Of a DNA stretch of 12,764 nucleotides, positions 1 to 4,990 are shown piece after piece. How positions within the stretch are numbered: the stretch's first letter is position 1; each line of letters begins with the position of its first letter. The translations under genes were made by a program, and so were the position numbers. The notes under the pieces are model-generated. The model was not told the origin of the DNA. It did no database searches and saw nothing but the letters and a program-made list of their open reading frames with translations. Origin of the DNA: an uncultured Bacteroidota bacterium (GTDB lineage: Bacteria; Bacteroidota; Bacteroidia; 2-12-FULL-35-15); NCBI GenBank assembly GCA_903833025.1, contig CAILDT010000188.1, forward strand, positions 1 through 12,764. Reading direction: 5' to 3'.

Positions 1-18
1 ATAAAGTGTCTTTTTCAT
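1..18 (-). CDS. Start of a further gene, cut by the window edge
   Basis: Only six codons are visible, reading M-K-K-T-L-Y from an ATG at 18-16. The start lies 12 nt after the stop of the TPR gene and has an A-rich leader (GAATTAAAA) of the kind that precedes Bacteroidota starts. The Lys-Lys opening would suit a signal peptide. The product cannot be named. It could also be a chance ATG, but the spacing suggests the operon continues to the left. Confidence 0.4.
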
Positions 19-30
19 TTTTAATTCAAA

Positions 31-1086
31 TTATTTGCAACTTCCTGTAAAATATTTTGCTGCTTCTATGCCTAGTTCCACAGCTTTTTTCCAATCGGCA
101 CAAGAGCCATCATCATCGCGAAGCATTTCTTTTGCAATTCCTCTGTTCATGTATGCGTAACCATATTTTGGATTCAAATTAATTGCTTTGCTACAATCTT
201 CAATGCTTCCTTTGTAATCTTTTAGTTTAAATTTTGCTACTGCGCGATTATTGAAAGCATATTCATAATCTGGTCTTAACTTTATTGCTTTATCAAAATC
301 TTCAATAGCGGCATTATAATCACCAGCATCATACTTTGCACTTCCTCTATTATTATAAGCTATGTAATAATCTTTTTTATGATTTATTGCTTCTGTATAA
401 TCACCTATAGCACCTGTAAAATCTCCTTTTTTGCGTTTCACACTTCCCATATTATTATATGCAAATGCCATATCCGAATTTGCTACCAGCGAATTTTTAT
501 AATCCTTTATCGCTCCATCCAAATCATTTAATTTACGTTTCGAACTTCCTCTATCATTAAAAGCGTAAGCGTAATCTGGCTTATATTTTATGGCAGAAGT
601 AAAATCCTCTATAGCTCCCCTATAATCTTCATTTTCAAATTTAATCCCCCCCCTGTAATAATATGCCTGAGCATAATCTATTTTTAATTCAACCGTTTTT
701 GTGTAATCGGCTGCTGCTTCTTTTTTCTGATTAAGTTCGTATTCCGCTTGTCCTCTGCTGAAATAGCTATCTGGTTTTTGAGCAAAAGTTAATGCTTTAT
801 TAAAATCTTCAATTGCACTTGTATAGTTTTTCATTTCAAATTTGGTAGTGCCTCTATTATAATAAGCACGTTCGAAATCGGATTTTAGTGCAATGGCATC
901 TGTAAAATTTTTTAATGCGCTCTGAAAATTTTTATTTTTGAAATCACCAATACCTTTGTTATAAAGCTTTTCGACTACTTGGGTACTGTCGTCCAATATT
1001 TTTGCTTTTACAGTATCGGTTTGTGCAATACTTATTTTATTTAGCGCGAATAAGAAAAAGAGGAAGAAAATAAATTTATTTGCCAT
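31..1086 (-). CDS. Secreted TPR repeat protein (nine TPRs)
   Basis: A protein of 351 aa with an N-terminal signal peptide (MANKFIFFLFFLFALNKISIAQ) and then nine consecutive 34-residue tetratricopeptide repeats filling the rest. Each repeat shows the pattern A-Y/F-x-N-R-G ... Y-x-x-A-I-x-D-Y/F-x-x-A-I. The last repeat carries a Cys (SCADWKKAVELG) and the protein ends GSCK. TPR solenoids act as protein-protein scaffolds, and this one should be periplasmic or envelope-exposed; its partner is unknown. An in-frame TTG at 1104 gives a longer reading, but the ATG at 1086 places the signal peptide correctly and is preferred. That start overlaps the stop of the upstream TerB-like gene by 11 nt, which suggests translational coupling. 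A run of eight G lies in the coding strand near 645-653. Confidence 0.88.
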   Translation of the reverse strand: MANKFIFFLFFLFALNKISIAQTDTVKAKILDDSTQVVEKLYNKGIGDFKNKNFQSALKNFTDAIALKSDFERAYYNRGTTKFEMKNYTSAIEDFNKALTFAQKPDSYFSRGQAEYELNQKKEAAADYTKTVELKIDYAQAYYYRGGIKFENEDYRGAIEDFTSAIKYKPDYAYAFNDRGSSKRKLNDLDGAIKDYKNSLVANSDMAFAYNNMGSVKRKKGDFTGAIGDYTEAINHKKDYYIAYNNRGSAKYDAGDYNAAIEDFDKAIKLRPDYEYAFNNRAVAKFKLKDYKGSIEDCSKAINLNPKYGYAYMNRGIAKEMLRDDDGSCADWKKAVELGIEAAKYFTGSCK

Positions 1087-1480
1087 AATAAACAGGGTCG
1101 CCAATGAGGGGTTCTATGTCTTTTTTAAATCGTTCTATAATTGCACTTTCTTCTGAGGTAATAGGCGGGTAAGCTTTTGCAATTTTTATCATCACACTAA
1201 TAAATGTTTGTTTTAATTCAGGACTTAAATAATGACTGTTTATTTTTATCTCATTCATCGCCCATTTGTAAGTAGTTTCAATATCGGCTTTGTGTTTTTC
1301 CATCACCTGAAAAATAATATCTGCCACATCAAAATCATAATCCTTACATCTTAATTCGGCTTCTACGATGGAATGAAATTTCTTTTTTTCTTCTTCCTGC
1401 ATCTCGCCATCGGCAAGTGCTACCGTATATGCAAGTTCGCCTATGGCTAAATGCAAAGATTGTAAAGGGCTCATCGACAT
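1076..1480 (-). CDS. TerB-like small helical protein
   Basis: A predicted soluble, helical protein of 134 aa. Residues 16-35 (LAYTVALADGEMQEEEKKKF) carry the signature of the TerB / tellurite-resistance-B-like fold: a hydrophobic helix, then A-D-G-x-x-x-x-E-E, an acidic metal-binding type loop. Residues 97-115 (VMIKIAKAY... then ITSEE) look like the second half of the same pattern. TerB-like domains are common single-domain proteins in Bacteroidota and are linked to stress or metal responses, but this one has no ter neighbours, so a tellurite role is not implied. ATGs at 1480 and 1474 are both possible starts. It lies 7 nt after the small CxxC protein gene and overlaps the TPR gene by 11 nt, so it is almost certainly in the same operon. 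Confidence 0.65.
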   Translation of the reverse strand: MSMSPLQSLHLAIGELAYTVALADGEMQEEEKKKFHSIVEAELRCKDYDFDVADIIFQVMEKHKADIETTYKWAMNEIKINSHYLSPELKQTFISVMIKIAKAYPPITSEESAIIERFKKDIEPLIGDPVYYGK

Positions 1481-1487
1481 TGTGTTT

Positions 1488-1769
1488 TTAATTTATTTGT
1501 TTAGAAGGAAATCTTTTTTCTTTCCAAATTTTTAATTTCGCATTTATTTGTTTTCTGAAAAAAAAATATCCTCCAAAAATTAATGCAACATAAGGTATTG
1601 CCATCAAATAAAGTATTCCCATATTCAAATTTGAACCTATCGAACCTCCATTTTTCAAATCACTTTCTACTGATGTTTTACACATCGCACACTGCGCAAC
1701 TGAATTTGTATTGCAAAAAATTATCAGTGCAACAATCAACAGAAATAATAGTTGTTTTTTCGTTTTCAT
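1488..1769 (-). CDS. Small secreted CxxC protein with one membrane anchor
   Basis: A protein of 93 aa with a signal peptide at residues 1-25 and a likely cut near SVA-Q. A C-A-M-C motif follows at once (C27, C30), then a short Ser/Gly/Asn linker, the segment LNMGILYLMAIPY, a transmembrane helix at about 51-71, and a basic tail. Small proteins of this form (QCAMC near the mature N-terminus, LNxGILYLMxxPY before the anchor) are known in Bacteroidota beside SCO and DUF420 genes, usually left as hypothetical. The context and the exposed CxxC suggest a role in thiol or copper handling during cytochrome oxidase assembly; this is inference. A TTG at 1787 would add six residues, but the ATG at 1769 gives a normal signal peptide. 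It lies 27 nt after the DUF420 gene. Confidence 0.72.
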   Translation of the reverse strand: MKTKKQLLFLLIVALIIFCNTNSVAQCAMCKTSVESDLKNGGSIGSNLNMGILYLMAIPYVALIFGGYFFFRKQINAKLKIWKEKRFPSKQIN

Positions 1770-1796
1770 TCTTGTTTTTCTATTCAAAAATACAAA

Positions 1797-2348
1797 TTAA
1801 TTTAAATAATAAGGCGAAATCATTAAATACACTACAACCCCAGTTATAGTTACATATAACCAAATAGGGAAACTCCAACGCGTTAATCTTTTATGTTTTT
1901 TAATATACATTTCTCCGTTTTGTTGTTGTGTTTTTAATCCGTAGTAAAACGATAATAATACAAGTGGCAAAACCAATGCCGCCAAAATAATATGACTGTA
2001 TAATAAAATTAAATAAAACGTGCGCAACGGGTTATCGCTCGGAAATCTTGTATCTTGTGCCAACCAGTGATATGTAATATAGCAGATTAAAAAGGTGGAC
2101 GATAAACAAAACGTAATAATATTTAACTTTTTATGTACTTTAATATTTTGTTGTTTTATCATATATAAAGATAAAAGCAATAGCAAACTGCAAGTACCAT
2201 TAATTAACGCATTTAATTTCGGCAGCTTATATACAAAGCTGGGTATCACTTCCGGCACTGGCAATATTTTTATTTTAAGTATTATTACTGTTATAAATAC
2301 AAATATAGATACTCCAAGTATTATCCTAAAAACTGCTTTATCACTCAT
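1797..2348 (-). CDS. DUF420 (YozB/CtaM-like) membrane protein
   Basis: An integral membrane protein of 183 aa with five predicted helices at about residues 7-25, 46-63, 74-93, 111-135 and 158-177. Conserved-looking polar residues near membrane edges are N50, H72, H94, H119 and H152, the pattern expected of the DUF420 family. Members in Firmicutes (YozB/CtaM) support haem-copper oxidase maturation, and in Bacteroidota the gene commonly sits next to SCO. The role here is probably help in cytochrome c oxidase biogenesis, from family and neighbour. The ATG at 2348 is preferred because it overlaps the SCO stop in the string ATGAGTGA, a coupling arrangement. Longer in-frame readings run back into the SCO gene and add a charged, unlikely N-terminus. 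Confidence 0.8.
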   Translation of the reverse strand: MSDKAVFRIILGVSIFVFITVIILKIKILPVPEVIPSFVYKLPKLNALINGTCSLLLLLSLYMIKQQNIKVHKKLNIITFCLSSTFLICYITYHWLAQDTRFPSDNPLRTFYLILLYSHIILAALVLPLVLLSFYYGLKTQQQNGEMYIKKHKRLTRWSFPIWLYVTITGVVVYLMISPYYLN

Positions 2349-3027
2349 TTTCGTGTTTCTTTTTATTTTCATTAATATAATCTGCCGCAATCAACATTTT
2401 AATATCATCCAGCAAATTATTTATTTCTTTAATATTTCCACCGTCATAAATGCCACGTATGTGTTTTTGTTTATCTATTAACACAAGTTGCTCGGTATGT
2501 ATTGTATCTGTTGCTATTTTAGTACCTTTTAAAATATTTAGCAGAAAACCGTTTTTTGCCAAATCCATTAATTTATTTTTATCTCCGGTTACAAAATTCC
2601 ACATTTTATTATCTGCGTGCACCATATTTGAGTATGCTTTTAAAGCACCCACCGAATCCGTTTCAGGGTTATAACTAAACGAAACAAGCTGCAAAATATT
2701 ACTTGCCCAAGCCGAATCTTTTTCTTGCACTCGCAACAATTCAGCAATTATTTTTTTTGATACAATAGAATTATCAGTAGTAGAAAAATAATTGGCAACA
2801 TATATTTTCCCGTCCAGCGTTTTATCCGAAATCTTTTTTCCATCCTCATTCACAAATTCAAACGCAGGAACAGAGTGATAAATAGTATCCTTCCTCGTTT
2901 TTCCGGCAATTTTTTCACCAAAATAAGGTAGGTTAATAAAATGTGCCACTTTCCCGGTGCTTAACAGCACATAAAAAATCGAAGGAAACGTTAACAAAAA
3001 AAGCAGAATAATAATTTTTTTCTTCAC
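2341..3027 (-). CDS. SCO1/SenC-like thioredoxin-fold protein lacking the copper cysteines
   Basis: A protein of 228 aa from a GTG start, with an N-terminal signal anchor (residues about 2-25) and a thioredoxin-like domain. SCO landmarks are present: VPAFEFVNEDGKKIS (strand before the active site), KIYVANYFST (strand leading to it), and H177 in IHTEQLVLIDKQKHIRGIYDG, which matches the third copper ligand of SCO proteins. The CxxxC that normally supplies the other two ligands is missing: the stretch reads T-T-D-N-S-I-V-S-K, placing D85 and V89 where the cysteines belong. Classic copper delivery to the CuA site is therefore unlikely. It may be a diverged paralogue with a structural or regulatory role. 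A TTG at 3099 gives a longer frame, but that region is the rpsT terminator hairpin, so the GTG at 3027 is preferred. The DUF420 gene overlaps its end by 8 nt. Confidence 0.78.
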   Translation of the reverse strand: MKKKIIILLFLLTFPSIFYVLLSTGKVAHFINLPYFGEKIAGKTRKDTIYHSVPAFEFVNEDGKKISDKTLDGKIYVANYFSTTDNSIVSKKIIAELLRVQEKDSAWASNILQLVSFSYNPETDSVGALKAYSNMVHADNKMWNFVTGDKNKLMDLAKNGFLLNILKGTKIATDTIHTEQLVLIDKQKHIRGIYDGGNIKEINNLLDDIKMLIAADYINENKKKHENE

Positions 3028-3061
3028 CAGATTTTTTTTAATAGACCGTAAAAGTACAAAC
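3018..3061 (-). promoter_or_regulatory. Possible promoter region for the SCO cluster
   Basis: On the minus strand just after the rpsT terminator there is TACTTTTA, five of six fixed bases of the Bacteroidota -7 element TAnnTTTG, about 25 nt before the GTG start. A TTTTTGG lies some 21 nt further up but falls inside the terminator loop. An internal promoter is needed if the terminator works, since the SCO cluster would otherwise not be transcribed. The match is weak. Confidence 0.28.
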
Positions 3062-3096
3062 AAAAAAAGTCCCGCACCAAAAATGCGAGACTTTTT
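3062..3096 (-). terminator. Rho-independent terminator after rpsT
   Basis: On the minus strand a 13-bp stem (AAAAAGTCTCGCA pairing with TGCGGGACTTTTT, one U-G wobble) encloses a 7-nt loop and runs into two more T. It lies about 30 nt after the rpsT stop in the right orientation. Because the arms carry A5 and T5, it could also act on plus-strand transcripts, with one C-A mismatch there. Confidence 0.85.
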
Positions 3097-3125
3097 CAAT
3101 TTAAAAATAAAATAAATAAACCTAA

Positions 3126-3383
3126 TTATTTTTTAAGCGCATTTATTTTTTTAGCCAATTTCGATTTCAAATTAGCCGCCTTATTCTTATGAATAACATT
3201 TTTCTTAGCCAATTTATCCAACATCGAAATAACTTTTGGAAGCTTTTCCGACGCCGTTTTCTTATTTTCATCCTCTCTTAAATCCTTCAACGCATTACGC
3301 ATTGTTTTCGCCTGATAGCGGTTTGTTAACCTTTTTGCATCGTTCGAACGAATTCTTTTGATACTCGATTTGTGATTTGCCAT
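3126..3383 (-). CDS. rpsT: 30S ribosomal protein S20
   Basis: A protein of 85 aa, the usual length for bS20, very rich in Lys and Arg. It opens MANHKSSIKRIRSNDAKRL and has the expected long helical pattern: KxxR...NRYQAKTMRNALKD, then LDKLAKKNVIHKNKAAN and LKSKLAKKINAL. It binds 16S rRNA in the small subunit and helps early assembly. The start is an ATG at 3383 behind an A/T-rich leader. The gene follows tRNA-Glu by 75 nt in the same direction with no clear promoter between them, so the two are probably co-transcribed. A hairpin terminator lies just after the stop. Confidence 0.97.
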   Translation of the reverse strand: MANHKSSIKRIRSNDAKRLTNRYQAKTMRNALKDLREDENKKTASEKLPKVISMLDKLAKKNVIHKNKAANLKSKLAKKINALKK

Positions 3384-3458
3384 TGTCTTATTTTTTGTTT
3401 TTTAATTAATTTACTAATATTCCTTTTTTCGATTAGCCATTGTACTCTCTATTTTTAG

Positions 3459-3530
3459 TAGCCCGTAGGGGAATCGAACCCCTCTTTCCAGGATGAAAAC
3501 CTGGCGTCCTAACCCCTAGACGAACGGGCC
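3459..3530 (-). tRNA. tRNA-Glu (UUC anticodon)
   Basis: The cloverleaf folds fully on the minus strand. The acceptor stem GGCCCGT pairs with ACGGGCT (G1-U72 wobble). The D arm has stem GTCT/GGAC. The anticodon stem CCAGG/CCTGG encloses loop TTTTCAT with anticodon TTC. The T arm is AGGGG-TTCGATT-CCCCT. The discriminator is A at 3459. CCA is not encoded; the next bases are C then T. It lies upstream of rpsT on the same strand. Confidence 0.96.
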
Positions 3531-3559
3531 CAAACATAGTCCCCTTTTTTTGGGGAGCG

Positions 3560-3589
3560 CAAATGTACTTTAAAATTTGAATGTAGCAA
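3560..3589 (-). promoter_or_regulatory. Bacteroidota-type promoter for tRNA-Glu and rpsT
   Basis: Minus strand: TTG at 3589-3587 (-33 element), 19 nt, then TACATTTG at 3567-3560, a full match to the Bacteroidota -7 consensus TAnnTTTG. The tRNA 5' end is 29 nt further on, which leaves a leader holding a small hairpin, CCCC-A7-GGGG (3555-3541). Confidence 0.7.
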
Positions 3590-3788
3590 AACATTTTTTG
3601 CTTTTACCCAACATTTAAAAGCCCAACCCATAGTTTGTTTTACGAAATAACCACCCAAATAGGTCGCTTTCGTCGCCTTGCCCACCTTTCACATTCGCAT
3701 AACACTTTTTACACCCCATCTTAAAACAAAATAATTATTAAGTTAATTAATTGATTTATAATGTATTCATTCGTATTCTTCATTCATT

Positions 3789-3996
3789 CAGTAGCTTTAC
3801 TAAGCTCCCCAGTAAGTTTACTGCCCATAATTCCCACCCCATTTCACCCTAATTAGCCCTACTGCCAATAGCAGTAAACCTACTCTCACCCTCCGTAAAT
3901 CTCCTCTTTGGTAAAGTAGCTTTCCTACTTGGTTCAGTAACTTTACTCCTCGCACCAGTAAACCTACTCCCCCGCCAGTAAACATCCCAAAACCCC
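3789..3996. repeat. Decayed tandem repeat with 21-bp period, about ten units
   Basis: Unit starts fall at 3789, 3810, 3831, 3851, 3872, 3893, 3914, 3935, 3956 and 3976, so spacing is 21 bp with two 20-bp units. The first 13 nt are conserved around CAGTAAACCTACT (exact at 3872 and 3956; variants CAGTAGCTTTACT at 3789, CAGTAAGTTTACT at 3810, CAGTAACTTTACT at 3935, AAGTAGCTTTCCT at 3914). The last 8 nt vary and are C-rich. The unit at 3831 is barely recognisable. Several units are self-complementary: CAGTAA-GT-TTACTG, AAGTAG-CTTTC-CTACTT, and TACTGC-CAATA-GCAGTA at 3860-3876. There is no sequence match to the other 21-bp array in the window beyond CAGT. Confidence 0.78.
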
Positions 3997-4192
3997 CATT
4001 CCACTTTTCACTCTAAAATATGTAGCCAATAAATTTAAATCCTTTCCAGTTATTAAATTTTCTTAATTGATACATTTAAAACTGCTAAAAAACATAGAAA
4101 CTTTAGCAAAGCCACAAAGTTTATAATATATTTTTCTCCGCTACGCGAAATGAAGAATTAAAAGTAACGTACCACATGCGCCTCCGGCAGTC

Positions 4193-4216
4193 CGTGTGTC
4201 TTACACACGTTTTTTT
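4193..4216 (+). terminator. Terminator-like hairpin on the plus strand with no gene before it
   Basis: A perfect 7-bp stem (CGTGTGT and ACACACG) with loop CTT is followed directly by seven T on the plus strand. All genes for 4 kb to the left are on the minus strand, so no coding transcript needs it. It lies 35 nt past the stop of the minus-strand 230-aa gene; in that direction the T-run is missing, so it is not a typical terminator for that gene. The preceding GCGCCTCCGGCAGTC may belong to a REP-like dispersed element; this is inference. Confidence 0.6.
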
Positions 4217-4250
4217 ACCCCCCTGCCAATTTTCAACAGTATCACATCGT

Positions 4251-4943
4251 CTAACTAAAATCATCATTATCCGCCTGAAACCTAAAACCCAACCGCTTCC
4301 CAGTCTTAATCTGCATCCCCTCCGTAGCGGTCTGCATATCCGCCACCGAAATCTCCTTAATCGAATCAAACGGCGGGGTAAACAAATCAAAATTCAAACA
4401 ATACAAAATAGTACTCTCCAGTATCTGCTTAATCGCATCCTCATCAATCACACAATGCACAAAATCATTATACAAAAACCCCAACTGCCTCTTCCCCTCC
4501 ACAAAATAATGATTCTCCTTATTCACAAACACGCGCCCAATAACATACCCCGAATCATTCACCCTATTATATGTAAACGAATCATTCAAAAAATTATACA
4601 CATTAATAATCCCACAAAACGACCGCAAATGATCCTCCCTCACATAAGAAGTTTTCCAAACACTGTGCGACTTATCAAACTCAAAAATATTAGTATGCAT
4701 ACTAAAAATCAACAAATCGCCCGCCACCCTCAACTCAAACTCAAACGCACCCTTCTCCCTATAATCAATCACCACACGCTTATCAATAGCCACCGCCTCC
4801 TTCTTCAAATCAGCCGCCACCTTTTTTGCAATAGATTTAAAAACATTAAAAGCGTGCAACGTATTCGCATACACATCCTGCTTCAAACTCGATTTCTCTT
4901 TCAGAGTCTTAATAATCAACTCCCTTGGCGATAATTTTTCCAT
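4251..4943 (-). CDS. Unrecognised 230-aa protein
   Basis: I do not recognise this family. The protein has 230 aa, no signal peptide and no transmembrane segment, so it should be cytosolic. The N-terminal 50 residues are helical and charged (MEKLSPRELIIKTLKEKSSLKQDV...). The middle looks like alternating strands rich in aromatic residues (KGAFEFELRVAGDLLIFSMHTNIFEF; SGYVIGRVFVNKENHYFVEG), which suggests an alpha+beta domain. An acidic, Ile-rich helix follows at about 160-185 (VIDEDAIKQILESTI). It ends polar and acidic (ADNDDFS). The start is an ATG at 4943. It follows proS on the same strand by 47 nt, so co-transcription is likely, but no functional link can be drawn. G-ending codons are frequent, which leaves a long open frame on the opposite strand. 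Confidence 0.75.
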   Translation of the reverse strand: MEKLSPRELIIKTLKEKSSLKQDVYANTLHAFNVFKSIAKKVAADLKKEAVAIDKRVVIDYREKGAFEFELRVAGDLLIFSMHTNIFEFDKSHSVWKTSYVREDHLRSFCGIINVYNFLNDSFTYNRVNDSGYVIGRVFVNKENHYFVEGKRQLGFLYNDFVHCVIDEDAIKQILESTILYCLNFDLFTPPFDSIKEISVADMQTATEGMQIKTGKRLGFRFQADNDDFS

Positions 4944-4964
4944 TGCTATTTTTTTATTTTTTAA

Positions 4965-4989
4965 ATTCGTAAATATTCGTAATTCGTAA
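4965..4989. repeat. Three copies of ATTCGTAA
   Basis: ATTCGTAA starts at 4965, 4975 and 4982 in the 47-nt gap between proS and the 230-aa gene; the last two share one base. There is no obvious function. It may be a small slippage product in the intergenic spacer. Confidence 0.55.
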
Positions 4990-4990
4990 C

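Larger units (their letters stand above)
3531..4250. other. Gene-free 720-nt stretch
   Basis: No convincing gene. From the right it holds an untranslated tail after the 230-aa gene, a plus-strand terminator-like hairpin (4193-4216), AT-rich sequence at 4017-4140, the decayed 21-bp repeat (3789-3996), AT-rich sequence with an ATTCATTC duplication near 3766-3790, and the tRNA promoter (3560-3589). A 55-codon minus-strand frame (3985-3818) runs through the repeat but looks like a product of its period, not a gene. Confidence 0.75.

Noticed and set aside
1087..1104. TTG start for the first TPR protein
   Set aside because: It puts extra residues before a good signal peptide that begins at the ATG at 1086.
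3028..3099. Longer SCO reading from the TTG at 3099
   Set aside because: The extra 24 codons are the rpsT terminator hairpin read as protein.
3541..3555. CCCC-T7-GGGG hairpin as a terminator
   Set aside because: It has only a 4-bp stem, lies between the promoter and the tRNA, and is more likely a processed leader element.
3818..3985. 55-codon minus-strand ORF through the decayed repeat
   Set aside because: It depends on the 21-bp period, is broken by the 20-bp units, and has no start signal or recognisable product.
4176..4934. Long open frame on the plus strand opposite the 230-aa gene
   Set aside because: The translation is rich in Ile, Leu, Pro, His and Arg with no fold-like pattern, and it arises from the G-rich third positions of the minus-strand gene.
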